From Camarhynchus parvulus (taxonomy: Eukaryota > Chordata > Aves > Passeriformes > Thraupidae): DNA of 64,000 nt. The DNA lies in assembly GCF_901933205.1 (NCBI RefSeq), contig NC_044600.1:7044501-7108500 (forward strand). The letters run 5' to 3'. Under the pieces are notes generated by a model. It had not been told where the DNA came from. It did no database searches and worked only from the letters and a program-made list of their open reading frames with translations. Position numbers and translations under genes: made by a program. The stretch's first letter is position 1, and every line of letters starts with the position of its first letter. Of the stretch, positions 11,451 to 60,260 are shown piece after piece.

Positions 11451-14400
11451 TTTCACCTGGAAATATTTAAATGCCAAGATTGCATTTTGGTGGTGCTCTT
11501 CATTAGTGGGTATCTAACAGTGTGAGCAGTGATTATGCTGGGGCTGTGCTGATATCCTCTAGGGATTATGGCAGCACCAGTGAAGATGGACAGGAGTTCA
11601 TGGTTCATTCCCAGGTGTGCTGAGCATCCCCAGATCATTTTGTAGCCAGGAAAGCTGGGCATTTTTGGTATTTTGGGTAAGTTGAAGGTGATTGGATTGA
11701 GTGGGCAGCTCAGTAGCTGTGTCTGTCTCGATAACTCCACTGGAGTCAATCACAAGCTCATGCTTTTCTTTCTTCTTCTTCTTGCCCCTTGCTAATGTGG
11801 GGCTGGAGCAGTGGAGCTGTGCTCAGGGGTGATGCTAGTGTTTCTTGTCATCTTTGTTGGGGGTTTTGTAAAGCCTCAGTAGCATGTCAATTATATATGA
11901 TGGGTGGAAGCCTAATATTCTGTGATAATTAGAAGGCAAGTCTAGTGTGAAATTGGATTAGGGTCCGGCATTACAGTCTGGGATTCCTTTGGTAGTTGGT
12001 TCAGAGGAAGTCATAAAACTCCTTTAAAGATGACAGAGGCCCATGTGTGCTAGAGGGGAGGGGCAGACCACAAGGCTGAAATGCTTGCCCAGCTCTCAGG
12101 TCCTCAGCAGTGTTTGCCTCCTGCTCCTCCACCACCCAGCCTTACCCCAGCCTGATTTCTCATATGGGAGCAAAGTCCAGCAGTAACGTCTCAGACCATA
12201 ACCACTTCTGGCTTGTTTGCTGAGCTCCGGTGAGGGGCTGGGCTGCGTGGGGAGCCTTTTAAAGAAATATCCACTCCTCACCTCCCAGTAAACTGCTCCT
12301 GAAGCTTTAGCTAGTTTTGCAGTTAGCTGTCCTTAAAGTATGAACTTGGTTGAGGCGAGGAGAAGAAGGCTGGGAAAGCATGCTAGACACCCAGAAACAG
12401 CATTTTGAAAAGGTCTTGGAAAATTGTTTGGTAAAGAGAACTGCTTTTAGATATCATGTAGCCCCTGAGTTTGCACTGCTCACTTAGTCATTTGATGAAA
12501 ACTTGTTTTTCAACACATTGCAAATAGTTACTTGATTTAGAAGAAACTCTTGTGTGCCTGGAGTCTCCTAAATGCAGTGTTTCTGTTATGGCTTATATCA
12601 TAAGTTTGCAAGATTGCATTTCTGAGTGCATTTGCTTGGATGTACAGATGGTAATGTCATGTACCATCACATTTGTCTTTAAACAACCACCTCCATTCCC
12701 CAGAGGTATGCTGTTAACCAGCCAAAGAGCAAGTATCATCTGTAATTTTTGGTGCCTTATTTCTCTCTCTGTGCTCATATGTATCATGAGGAAAATAAAG
12801 AAAAGTCTTGCTGCAAGAGGCCATGAGAAAGATCTGCAAATCCCTGTCAAGCTGTGGTGATGGTGCGCATATGCAGTAGATATTTGGAGTCAATCTCTGC
12901 TACTTGAGCTCTTTTTGCCATGCAGCCCCTGATGTGATGATTGCACACCCTGCCAAACAATTCCATAAAAAAGCCTAACTTGAAAGGAGGCTGTGGCAGA
13001 GTTATGTTTTTGCTGGGCTCACATGGTGATAAATTACAAAAGCTGCCGAGGTTTTCACACTCAACAGTAGATGAAGAGTTGCCTTGTATGGGCATTGTTT
13101 GATGAGTTTTAACTTGGGAAATAATTATTGCTGAATGTGTCCTTGACAGTGAGTGCACACCATGGGCGTTCTCTACATAATACACATAAACATTAGATCT
13201 CTGCTAAGTATGCCTAAATACACATATTTTTCACTCATTTTCCTTAGAGGAGTTCACTGCCAGATTGACAAAGGGTGTTGGCTTTGATCTTGGCTCCAGT
13301 CGGTGTTTGTGTGTTCATAACTGGTCCGTGCTCACATGGAGCTCTCCAGCCTTCCATTCCCCTGGTTGTAGCACCGTGGTGTTGGAAAGCTGTTTGATGG
13401 TCTTGCATCAGGGCCTGTCTGCATGGGATGAGTCTCATGGATGGATCCTGAATGGATCAGCTCTGCTAGCACATTTAAAAGGCTAGACATGAGATTTCTC
13501 ACACGCTGTGCCAGTGTTGTTTGGATGTATTCTTTAGGGATGCGGTTGTGCTAAGGACAAACCTCTCTGTGGGAAAGGGAAAACTGAGGCCCCCAGTGAC
13601 TTTCCAGTGGCATCTCCCACTGTGGCATAAGAAAACTGCAAGAAAAGCAGCCCACAGATCTAAACTTTCTGTTTTTTAAATGCTGGGTAGCAGAGTGCAT
13701 CCTCCTATGATTAGCACTGAGTAGCCAGAGCTCTTCAGCTCCAGACAGAGCTCATTCTTGATCATGAGCCAAGACCACATAGTGCTGACATGACTGAGAA
13801 ATATCTTCCATAATTAGATTGCTTGGTCATTCATTTTTGAATGTCTGAGTTACATTTTGGAGCATTATTTCTTAATGATCAACCAAATGGGATCTGTGCA
13901 AGCTTGATTTACTGTCAGTAGTGCTCTTGCTTGGCTTTGCACGTGTGTCCTGGGGAGACACTGTCAAATCTGGGACAAAGGGGAATAGAGGAAATGATTT
14001 TGCTTTGTAACATTAGGTTGGATGGTAACTGTAGTTCAGTTATGTTAATAGATTTGAAACAGATACCTGTATTTGTGAAATACTGGGCCTTTTAAAATAA
14101 TAAATAAATTGGAGTAGCTGTTAAAACCACTCTATTGGGGATCACAGGGCATCTGTGGACAGCTTCAGAAGTGTCTGTGAAGTGTGACTAGGAAAAGAAA
14201 TCCTGCTATCAGTAGGTCTGAATTAGCTTTGCTGCTGTTCATGGTTTATGTTGTGTCAGAGTCCTTAGTCCCGTATTGGAATTGGAGCAGAGATTCAAGG
14301 TGAAATAAAGCAGTGATGCTTGGGCATTTTCTTATTTTGATGCTTGCTGGTGAGGTGGGCTCAGAGAGGAGTGCCCAGGCTTGTTCTAGAATGGATTTAG

Positions 14401-16377
14401 TGGGCAGGATCTGAAAATCTGGGTGCACCCCTTCCTTTTTTTAAATTACTTATGAAGCTACCTGGAGCTGCCTCTCTTGGAGCCATGTATTTGCTGCTGG
14501 ATGTACTCCTCTGAGACAGAAAGAGTAGTCTGGGGAAAAAAGATAGATCTGTAAGGAGTCAGTGACATTTTTCTGTGTTTTCAGAAAGCTGTGCTTAAGC
14601 AGTGCTGCTTCCCATAGCAGACTTCGAGCTTTCCGTAATTGAAGAGCAGTGGATGGTCTTGTGCAATAAATTAGCTGTGTCAGAATTATCTGCTGGTCAA
14701 GGTCTCTCTGAAATGCCACAGAAAACAAACAAACCCTGTAGCGCAACAGGGAAATAGATTTTAGGAGGAGAGGTTCTTAGGAACTATATATATAGAGAGA
14801 GATAAAAGTATTTGTGTCACTTTTTAAGATGGCCCTGAAGTATCTGTAAGGAGAGACACTGACCTTTCTGGCTGGGAAGTCACGCACAGAGATACAAAGG
14901 TTCACTATCTGGACAAAAGACATTGTTGAGAAATCTTCTACAAAGCAGGCAGAGCATCAGCCTGTTGTGTTAACCATGGGTAGGCTTTGAACTGTCCAAA
15001 ACCTGCTTTTGTTTCTCTAAACCCAGTTTTGATGCTCTAGCCGGTAGGATGGATGGCTCTTCCTTAAATGTGTGGTGCACTGCCTGTCAGGAAGATGTTA
15101 TTTTCTGCATGGGGTCTGACAAGTCCTTTGCAGCTCTGACAGGAGTCTCAGAACCTCCATGGTGGTTGGAGGTCCTTGGTGACTTCCAGGGTGGGAGCAG
15201 GCAGGGAAGAGCTTTCCCTTCTCCATCTGTTTGCTCAGAATGAAGGATAAGGTCTGGCAGCAGGATGTGAAATGGGAGAGAAGGCAGCAGCTTACATGTT
15301 GGCTGTGTCTTTTAAAATACCATCTTACTTGGAAACATGAGTTTCTCATCCTGACTGCTTGTTTTGATCATATCTTCTGTGTTGACAAAGATTTGCACAA
15401 TTTGCCCAAGTTTGAACCATTTCAGCATCAGCCCACCTGCTTTGTGTTGGTGCTGTATTGTGGGGCCTGTCAGAGGGCTGGAGCTGAGGACTGCTGTGCC
15501 AAGGGTTTATCTTGGCCCACAAAAGTTGACAGTGGCATTTTACAGGTGGTGCTGGAAGGGGACAGCTTCATCCCACACTGCTGCAAGGCATCAAAAAGTA
15601 AATTATATGGGTCCAGATCCTATGTCCAGATTGTCTGAGAGATTTTGAAATGGAGCTGTTGGAGATACTGAAACACTTGGTGATGATCCCTCTGACCAAG
15701 TCAGCCAGATGAGTGATGACCAGATGACTCTTAGGAAAGAATTATCTTAAGGAAAAAAAATCTGTTTGAAGTCTCCAAAAACAAACCCCCTATTTCCTCC
15801 AGGATGATGACAGAAAACTGCAGAATTAGGAGCCAGGAAATATGAAGCATTTTCATGAGCCATTGCATAAAGCAAGTATAATTTAGTGTCAGTGACAACT
15901 GTGCTTCTGAGAGAGACTACTTCTCCTCTGATAATTGGACTGGGGAGGGGTAAAGAAAAAAGCACTTGTCTGGACAAAAAGGGCCATTGCCACTGATGTT
16001 GTGTATTAACTGAATGAACTGTGGAAGTATTTAAAATACTCAGCAAAAACTTCATGCAAGTTACCACATACAGTATATCCATATACAGGTAAATTTTCTG
16101 GTTCTTCAAATTATACTGTACAGAATGAGTATTTCTTTATTCTGTTTATTAACTGAATAAGTAAGAGAACACTTTTTAATGTTCTCTCATTTTACAAGTG
16201 TTGCTATAAAGTTTCTCTAAGTAATCAGGTTTTGATGTGCTTGGCCCAGCACTCGCAGCGGGAGAATCTCCTATGAAGTAAATGGTGCTGCAAATCACAC
16301 ACCCTGCCTCATGAGACCTCTTTTCTCTGGCACAGAAAGTCCTTTTAACTTGGGATATTTTCTTCTCTGCTTTTCAG

Positions 16378-51605
<35,228 letters not shown>

Positions 51606-52806
51606 TTGTGCAGCATAGGGGGAGGGGAAAAGACTTTTATTATCAAAGGTAGAAGGCACCTGCTTTCACTTTTATACCATCTAGAGACTTTGCTTTTTAA
51701 GTTAATGGACAACAGTGTACAGTTTTTACTATGTTGCCACTGGTTTTAAGATACTGATTTATTTTTTTTTCCCTTGCTATCCTGGGAATAACAGGAATGG
51801 GAAGTACCAGTCTATCCTGTTCACCAAGAGTCCATGTTAGAGGTGGATAACAAAAATGTATATACAAGCCTGTAGTTAGCTCTGCATTTGTGTCTTTATC
51901 ACTTCTTTTTTTTTTTTTTCTTTTACTGTATTTCTTACGAAAACAAAAACCCCAGGGTCTTCTCTTGGCCTGTAACAAGTATGTGTTTCTGAAATGAGAA
52001 ATATCTGTACAGAAGCAGGTTTTATTTATCATGTTATCTTATGAGGAAAAAATAATTGCCCAACAAGCAGAAAATGTTTCATGTAGTTAACTTCCCATTT
52101 ATCCATATTATGTTAGTTGCCTTATCTGGAGAGAAGTGGAAGTCATTTGTCTTTATTATGTGGTAAAACAGAAGGTGAAGGCAGAACTGGTCATCGTGCC
52201 AAGGGCCCCGTTTGCTTAGGGCATCCATGCCAGGAGCAGGTTGTGCTTGCTTTACAGGAGGTTTGGTTAAATTGGAAGGGACTACAGAGAATTCCCATTC
52301 TGCAGACGCTGAGAAGAGCTGTCCTTTGCTCCCCGGGATCCTTGCAATCAGCTGTAACTCCTGTGGGTCACTCCCCAGCGTGCATCCCCCGTGGGAATGA
52401 GGCATTAAACTTGTTCAGTTGGAAACAACTTGTGGTCTCACAGCTCCAAATGCCAACATGTGTCTTGTCTGCACGTTTGTTAGCCGAATGCTGGATTGGT
52501 TTTTTTAACGCTTTCGGTTCTGGTTCTAAGGAATCCTTTGTGGGAGGGCAGGTGGGGAGGGGTTGGGTTTGTTTTTGCAAGAGTTTTGTTTCCTCTTGGA
52601 TGGGGGCAAAAGAGAAGGAGCAGGCACTGTTGCAGGTACATGGAAGCAGGAGCTGGCAGGGCTGAAGATGCCTCATTTTGGGTGTGTTTGGTCTCCTGGG
52701 ATCTGATGCCCAGCACCTCTGGCTTTTCGGCACTACCTGAGACACCTTCCTCTCTCTCCTTGAGCTGTTGGAGTTGGAACAATGTTGTGGTGAACAGCAA
52801 CTCACG

Positions 52807-52812
52807 AATAAA
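52807..52812 (+). terminator. GPC4: Candidate proximal poly(A) signal AATAAA
   Basis: A canonical hexamer 1.2 kb after the stop codon, in an A/T-rich context (GAATAAAAG). If used it gives a short 3' UTR isoform. Confidence 0.4.
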
Positions 52813-53243
52813 AGAATTGTATATTTTTAAGAAAAGAGATGAAATAATTTTTAAGAGAGTTTAGCAAAAGCAACGTCTTTGGAAAGACTTAAAGTTCTTC
52901 TGCACGTCTCTTCCTGCTTTGGATAGCCTTTAGGTCTGGCTGGATGCCTGGATCTGGGCAGGAAAGCAATTCTGAGAGAAAAGGTTTGCTCTATTCCACC
53001 TTTGTGTCATAAAGGATAATTTTCTATTTTTATATTGAAGCATTAATTACTTGTTAGCTCAGGGTCAGCATTATACTCAACTTTATTTTCACACCAAATT
53101 TCTGCAAAGCTATAAAGACAGAGTATTCTTGGCTGGTATAAATAATCCTGGAGGCTTAATTTTACTAGAAGTAGCCAGTTATTTATTAAAACATGATGTT
53201 AGTAGAGTTAGGGATATTCTGGTTAGATTATTTTTCTTTAGAA

Positions 53244-53249
53244 AATAAA
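53244..53249 (+). terminator. GPC4: Candidate poly(A) signal AATAAA
   Basis: A canonical hexamer 1.64 kb after the stop codon in an AT-rich stretch. It is the middle of three candidates. Confidence 0.35.
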
Positions 53250-53668
53250 TCATGGAACCATAAAATTGAAAAAATTATGAATTTATGTGTGGGAAAAAAT
53301 GGATTGTAAATAGCTAAGTTGCCTTGCGAGGAATTGGAAAATGTGCTGATACTTAGAAACTACCTCAGTTCTGAGGAATTTCCTTTCTAGCTTTGAGTGC
53401 TATTGCTTTTACTTGGTAGAAGTGAATCTGGTCTCCAGTATGTAGCTGAAAGAGTTATCCCTGTAGACCTTGTTAGATTGTTTTTAATTTAGAGGGTTGA
53501 ACTACATCCAGCTGTTTTCTTTCAGCAAAGTTCCCTAACAAAGAGAATTTCTGAATTAAATATTGCTGATGGTTTCCATGACTTTTCCTGATTTGTTTGG
53601 TTTCATGGCATTTTCTGATTGCCCTTTAATTGTTTAAATGGTTCTAGCCATTTGAATTTTAATCCTGA

Positions 53669-53674
53669 AATAAA
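53669..53674 (+). terminator. GPC4: Candidate distal poly(A) signal AATAAA
   Basis: A canonical hexamer (GAAATAAAC) 2.06 kb after the stop codon. It follows a repeat-free AT-rich stretch and is followed within 60 bp by unrelated, GC-richer sequence. It is my preferred end of the gene. Confidence 0.45.
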
Positions 53675-56600
53675 CAAACCTTAGATGCACTACCATTGTA
53701 AATATATCGCAGTAGGGTCTGACTGGATAACCCTTCTGGCTCATACCCAGCTGGCAGGCCAGCAGAGTTAAATGAAGAAAAAAAAATAAAATTTAAACTT
53801 CTTCAGAGCTCTGAGATTGGTGGAACAAAAGCCCTTATGTTCGGAGCTGCTGCCTGCTCCAGCATCTCCCTTCTTGGCCTAAGTGTTCATATGTAAGAAA
53901 GTTGCTTGTAAATTCTCCTGGTTTTGAGCATTTCTGCTCAGAAAACAAAAACACTTCTGAATTTAAATTTATCATTTTACAACTAATTGCTCACTAATTA
54001 TTTTTCCTCAGTTTGCTACAAGCCACCAATGCAGAGACCTCCTGTCTGTTTTAAGCGTGTCCAGTTGATTTTGTTAATAGCACAAGAAACTTCCAGTAAA
54101 GGACAGATTTGTCACCTGGGGCTGCAGGAAACAAGAGTAAACATCAAAGTAGGATGATCAAAAGTTGTGTTCCTGCTTTTATTTTGTGTTTGTGTGTGAA
54201 ATTGGCTCTCTGACATGAGCTTGTAAACTAAACCATACGGGTAGGGATGAGACATGCTGCTCACTTCAGGGAAGGCATGTGCTCCCCTCTTCCAGATTTT
54301 TTTCCCATATATAACCAGTGCCATTATGAGCATGATTCAAAGAAAAATTTCCATGTATAGAATTAATTATTAAAGTTAATGGAGCTGGTAAGTGCACTTC
54401 AAATGCAAAATGAAGCAGAAAGGTGGTGTCCTTGGCAGCGTGGGAGGTGCTGTCTCCCAAAGCACTGGAATGAAAAGATCCAGCTTTTAATAGGACCTGT
54501 TTTAACAGCTCAGTGCCTGTCCTGAAATGGCTTCACAGGTGGCACGTGGAGGGGGGAAAAGGAGAGCATGTAATGGGACTGTGATCAGAGTTTCTCATCT
54601 TGTGTTGCATTGGTGCCCCCCCAAGTCAGGACAAATGGCCACAGGAGTCTCCACACTCCAGGGCGGGGTTCTGCTCTTCTCCTGGCTGAGCCAACCTCGG
54701 TTTGTCCTCACAGGCAAGGTGATGTATTAATTCTGGAGAGTGCACCCTCTCAGAACAGTGGTCATTTCTTGGACGGATGGTGCTATTGTTCCCATCACCA
54801 TCCTGTAATTGCTGTGATGCCTGGCTGGACCAGGCAAGCCCTCTGGTTTGGTCCTGGCTCCTTCCTCATTGTAGCATCTGGCATTGGGCATCTCAGAGCA
54901 TGGCACATAAAAATCCCTTCTATCTGGATGCTTTTACTTGCCATGTGTCCTACAGTAGTTGCCAGCCCTGTTTGTCACCTTTCTCACAATGTCACCCTCT
55001 TCCCTCCTACGTGCAGCCCATGTAAGCAGATCAGCAGCTGCTGCTTGTGCCCCTCACTTGCCAGCACAAAACCACAGCATTTTCTCTTGTCCCTGGGGAA
55101 GCCCCTGGCACATCCCCACAGCCTGGAGTGGCAGACACCCAGGTCTTGCCAGTGCAGACAAGCCTGGAGCATCCTGGGGTCCCTGAGAACCAAGGATTGG
55201 GAGGGTGTGTGTAAGCTGGTGGGCATTGCTGCTGCGAGAAGTCGGAACCTGGATAAATCCATCTACTTACAGAAGGGAAACTACTTGTGCTTTTATTTTT
55301 TTTAAATGCTGGTGGCTTTCTTTTTCCATGTAAGCTCAACTGGGATAACTGCAGTGTCTCTGCCAGATGTGATGGCCAGGGGACACCTGCCTGCAGTGGT
55401 TCATATGCCAGCAATGCCATTGTGGCCAGGCTGGCAGAAGGATTGCCTGACCTCTGCTGCTTCTCTTCCTCAGAATGTTCTCTAGGACTGGTGGTAATTT
55501 AAAAATAAATGTAAAATGTGTAGAATGGGGTGAAAATTGATGCAGAAACACTGCAATCCTGATCCTAAATGGTGAAGTGTTCTGTGCTTCTTGGCATCTC
55601 TCGAATTGCTGGGATTTAATGGTTTAAGATACTTGGAAGACACAGGTTGGTTAGAGATGATGCAAAAGTGGTGGTTTTAGACCACCTGAGTGTGAACTAA
55701 CCCTACTAATAATTTCTTGATAATGCTGTTTCAGGAATCAGGTTTTCTGGGTTTGGTTTGCTTTTCTTGTTGCTTAATCCTCTGCTGTGGTTTGTTTGAT
55801 TGCTTGTAGCAGTGCAAATTGCCTGGGAAGACACAGCTCTTTATGGGCTTGCTGTAATGCTAGGTTAAGTGTGCTCAAATTGCTGTAATTTGTATCTAAT
55901 GGGTTACATGGATTGAGAGCCCTTTTATAACTGTTGGAGCAAGGAGGGGCTGCCAGCCCTGGGAGGAAGGGAAGGAGTCCTGAGCATGGCCAGTCCCTTT
56001 GTCCCTCTGCTCTGGGAGAACTGTCCTTTTCCTGAGCCCGGGGGCTGGACAGCCTGGCACAGCTGAGGACCCAGCTTGGGTGCAGGAGGAGCAGCAGCTG
56101 TGGCAAAGAGGCTTTTGCTTAACCCAGAATGTTTTGGGGGATGCTGATGGGAAGTCCTGGTGTGGTGTTGCCTTCCTCTGGTTACTATCCCTTGGGTAAC
56201 TGTTGGGTGGGTAACTGCTGGGGATGTCTTTCCTCCCTGGATCTGCTCTGCCTTGACCAAAAGGAGACCCTTTTGTCTTTTAGCCTGCTCACTGCAATTT
56301 GGCCCCGTGGTTCTTTGCTGCCCTTTGCTCTTTGTGGTGATTCCTTTTGTGCATTCCCCGTGCCCCAGCAGGAGCAGAGTGGGAATATATCTCAGCCATG
56401 GAACTTGGTGGTCTTCCTTGCAAGCCATCTCCACTCAGCACCAGCCAGGGATTGCTGCAACTGCTACAACAGAAGTTTTGATTTTAAAACCAGCTCTTAC
56501 TTGCATCAGCAAATCTGCTCCACTTGTTAGCCATTGACATGGTTTAGTGATGGACCTGGCATTCCTAGGTTAAGGGTTGGATTTAATATTCTTTGAGGAC

Positions 56601-56814
56601 TTTCCCAGTCTTAATGAGTCTGTGATTCATTTCAGCAGCCAGGTAATGTCTGTCTCCCTGGTGGTTTCACAGGAGCTGAGTGGGAGCAGCTTCATCCCTA
56701 TCACTAAATCTGGGGTGCCTGTGCCCCTCATTCATATATTGCAGCAGTACAATTCCCTACAGAGCTGCTCATCTCCCCAGCTGTGCTGCCACACTGTCTC
56801 CCTCTATGGGCACC

Positions 56815-56900
56815 ATTAATTTGTGTAATCCCATGCAAATCAATATGCTAAACCCCTCATTAATTGGGTTACTGATTTATACTAATGAGACTTAAAATCT
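56815..56900. promoter_or_regulatory. Candidate regulatory patch with octamer
   Basis: Contains an octamer-like ATGCAAAT (POU-factor type), CATTAATTTG and CATTAATTGGG within about 85 bp of AT-rich, repeat-free DNA. Motif evidence only. Confidence 0.22.
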
Positions 56901-59900
56901 TGGAGAAGTTTGAAGGTATTTGTTTCTCCTCTGACAAGCTATTGTCAGCCCCACAATGGCTGGCCCTTGGCTGGGCTGGTAATTGCCTCGTGACTGGATT
57001 TGCATCAACATAATGGCAAGGATGTTAGCAGGAGCTAAGACATCTTTTAGTCTGAACAGGGAAATTCAGGATTAGCAAGGTGGAATGCTTTTGCCAGCAG
57101 TTCCTGGCAGTCCTGTTGTGCAGGGTGGCTTCTCTTCACCTATAACTCGGCTCTGTTGGTTGTTTCCATTATTAACCTGCTTTTCTTCAGAGCTTAATAA
57201 GCTCAGCCATAAAAATCAGGCCTGCCTGAAAACTTGGCACAGTAGGAAATGGCCAGACTTTTATTTTTTCTGGTGGGAAGAACTGATGATTATTTTTAGA
57301 AGAAATTGTTTCGTCTGTGAAGTTTAATGGGTTGAAATGCTGTTTTGGCATTCACAAGCCTTCAGACCAGCTTTGTTGAAAACCCCATTTAGCATCACCA
57401 ATAACACAGTAATGCTGAGGATCCCCAGGGACAGGCAACTGAAACAATAGCCGGAATGGTACATTTTTAAAGCTAATTGTTGTACATGTTCAGCCATTTC
57501 CCCCATGCCACTGCCACACACCGCTTGCTGTCTTGTGCAAGATGCAGATCTGAGGACAGTTAAGTCCTCAAGAGGCATTTCACTGACGTTTACAGGAGGT
57601 GCATCTGCATTTCCAGGGACTCTTTAATGAAAGCAAGGTCACATAGCCACTGGATTCCTGCAGCAGAACAACAATTCTGATTAAACCAAGACTTTTTTTT
57701 TTTTATAGCTGCCTTTGTTTGTGTCTTCATAGCAGAGTGTTTATATATAATTTCCTGTGTGACAGGGCTCTGGAGGCCGCTCTCAATAAATGTGTCTTCA
57801 CACCACCCCTCTGATTTTGGGTGAGCAGCCACCCTGCCTTACTTGCAGGTGAGGAACTGGAAACCCTTGTAAATGGATAGTGGAGAAAGAGAGTAAGTGG
57901 CTCTCACTTGAAGAGTCCTAAGTGACTTTGTTGTTTGCTCTGAATTTCCTGTGTACTAACATAGACCATGCTGTGTTCCAGGAGGGTGCTTCAGGTAAAA
58001 TGTCTCCCAGAATGAGACAAGGTGATGACTTCTGAGTGGCTCCAGGGCCTTTAATGATTTGGGGCAAGTGGAGACTTTGGCTGGTGTGTCACAACCTTCT
58101 TTGTTTTTGTTGTAGAAAAAGACAATACAAATTTGGGTGAAAAAACCCAAAACCATGATCACTCTTTATTCATTGTTAAATTCTTTAGACGGTTGTGCAT
58201 TCAAAACCACTTGAGTATTGAGCAGGAATTTGTGCTACAAAACAGTGGTAGGATTTTCGGTTTTGAGCAGGAAGAGTTGGGGGTCAGTGTTTAGTGGGTG
58301 AGTGAGGGCTCTCAGCAAGCCAGGGGCCAAGAGAGCCAGTGGTACAAAGAAGCTCTTGTCTTTGACAGGGGGCTTCTGGAGCCTGGCTGTCTGAAAATAA
58401 TTAGCCAAATAAATTAGGTGTGCTCCATGCTAAGTAATTCTGACATTTGGCTTCCTAGGGGAAGGGATAATGTACATGCAGAGATACCTCAGCTTGTCCT
58501 TTGTCCCTGGGAGGGGGCACCATGGAGAAGATGGGGCTGTTCTTTGCGCAGAGAGGAACAGGCAGGAGAAGCTCTCAAAGCCTTGTGCTGACCAGAGGGA
58601 TGGGGGTGGGCAGAGCTGCCCTCCTTCCCCATGCAAGAATGTCCTGCCACTGAGGGCAGGTTTAACTGCAGACTGGTGATTAAAAACTAAAAATTCCATT
58701 CCATGAAGTTGTGCTCCATCATGTTGGTGCAGACAGCATGGGGCTCATCCGGGAGCTCCCAGAGTTGTGGGACTGGCCTGAGAGGTGCTGGTTAGAAATG
58801 AGAGGGAGACAGGAGTGCCTTGGGCAGCACCTGAGCTGTTTCACTGCCATGTCCTTGTTTCCTGTCCTTTCTTTCACTCTGTTGTTATTTAAAGTGCATT
58901 ACATGCACCTCCTGTGTTGTATGAGCTGCTCCTCTCCTGACAGGGGCTGGCAGTAGCATCCTTAGGCTCACATTCCTGTGCTGGTTTTCTCTATCAAAAG
59001 GCAGGGAGGAGTTTCAGCTTTTTGACCACCTTTATAATCCAGCATTGCAGAGGTGCTTGCTGGTGCTTGCTTGCCCTCCCAACAGAGCCGTGCTCACCCT
59101 GTAGGGCTTCTGCAGAGTGTTTTAATCCTGCTGCAGGGTGGGAGCAGAGCAGGTTTTTTGGAGCCTGGATGGGACAGAGATGCAGGTGGCAGCCAGCCAG
59201 AGGAGCCAGGTTTGTATGTGGGTTTTGCACTGCATCCTCCAAGCATTCACAGGAATCAGAAATGAATTTGAAGCCTCTTGAAGGGAGAAACCTCTCCCAT
59301 TACAATTTTGGCCCCATTGCACTGCAGAGGGTGGTTTGCTCCCTTCCTCAGTGTCCTGCCCTTGCTGCTCACACATGGAGCATTAAAGAAGGAGGAATCT
59401 CAGATGTGAGGAGTTGTTTAACCCGTAGAGTTGTGAGCTGAATGGAAAACATGAGTAAAACCATGACCAAACCTATATATTTATCCTATCTCAATGAATG
59501 GTGGAAGCAATGGGTTTCACCCTTGGTTTTCAAAAGCATTAAAGGGAGAAAAAGCCCACCAACACCCAAAACCTCTCCAGCCCACCAGGGCTGAAGGTTG
59601 TGTTAGGGTTGCACATCCCCAGGAGCGGACGGGACCATGGCTTGGAGCTGAGCACAGGAACAGTCCTGGCTGTGATGAGCCCAGACTCCTGTGAAAGCCA
59701 GCAGTGAAATGATGTCTCCACCATGAGAGTGAGAACCCAGGCTCTGTGCAAAGTCCCTTTCCTCCAGGAAGATGGGGATTTCCAGACCTGTGTAAGGAGC
59801 CCTGGGGCCGTGGTTGTACAGGGCCTGCAGCACGGGCAGTGCCTCAGCTCATCCCTGCTCAGGGTATTCATGGCTCTCCTCTGCTGGGCCCTGCACTGAG

Positions 59901-59999
59901 ACAGCAGAGTGGTTTTAATGAGAGCACAACAGTTAAAACTGAGGTTTTTCTACTTTTAAAAATTAGTGGCAGACTGTGGCTGTTCAGGTTGCTATTTTA

Positions 60000-60260
60000 A
60001 CTGCTCCAGATGTCAAGCATGGCTCAGCCAAGATCAATGCGTAATCCGAAGGAAATACTATTAATTTCAAAGGAATGTGGTCGATATTTAAATATTTTGG
60101 ATCTTTTTAATATGTAGCCAGTGGTAGTGGTCTAACTGGGCTTATTAACTCTGCTTTTGGAGCAGTGATTCTATTAGCATGAATTAATGCCTATTAACAT
60201 TATTGATTTCCATTTATTTTAACATGTGGGCCCGTAACGACACTGGTTATTTTAGATATT
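60000..60260. promoter_or_regulatory. Candidate conserved noncoding element
   Basis: An AT-rich, repeat-free patch with ATTAATTTCAAAGG, ATATTTAAATATTT, GCATGAATTAATGCC (an imperfect palindrome) and several TATTAA words. It also holds CpGs (GCGTAATCCG, GGTCGAT, CCGTAACGAC) that have survived in otherwise CpG-poor DNA. Survival of CpGs and word texture suggest constraint. This is inference. Confidence 0.28.

Larger units (their letters stand above)
1..16377 (+). other. GPC4: GPC4 intron 1 (3' part), or intron 1 plus 5' flank
   Basis: No part of exon 1 (signal peptide and the KSCSEV-type start of the core) can be found on either strand. The exon 2 acceptor at 16376-16377 needs a phase-1 donor upstream. 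The stretch is therefore most simply the end of a long intron 1. It holds the CpG island and promoter-like motifs near 5 kb, a block of opposite strand composition at about 6.57-11.45 kb, a solo LTR and short simple repeats. These include a 13-bp direct repeat at 3697-3724, (CA)n near 6340 and an A17 run at 9444-9460. The open frames here show no recognisable protein. Confidence 0.75.
51606..53695 (+). other. GPC4: GPC4 3' untranslated region (end inferred)
   Basis: About 2.1 kb from the stop codon to the last good poly(A) signal. It holds a T14 run at 51906-51919 and long AT-rich stretches. Open frames of 122 to 182 codons at 52.1-52.9 kb show no domain. The length is in the range of the human GPC4 3' UTR as I remember it. 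Where cleavage occurs is inferred. Confidence 0.65.

Noticed and set aside
52117..52864. Open frames of up to 182 codons after the GPC4 stop, possibly a second gene.
   Set aside because: They lie in the expected 3' UTR, have no recognisable domain and overlap on both strands.
54610..55305. A 231-codon plus-strand frame downstream of the gene.
   Set aside because: Composition looks random for translated intergenic DNA; no domain, signal peptide or splice support.
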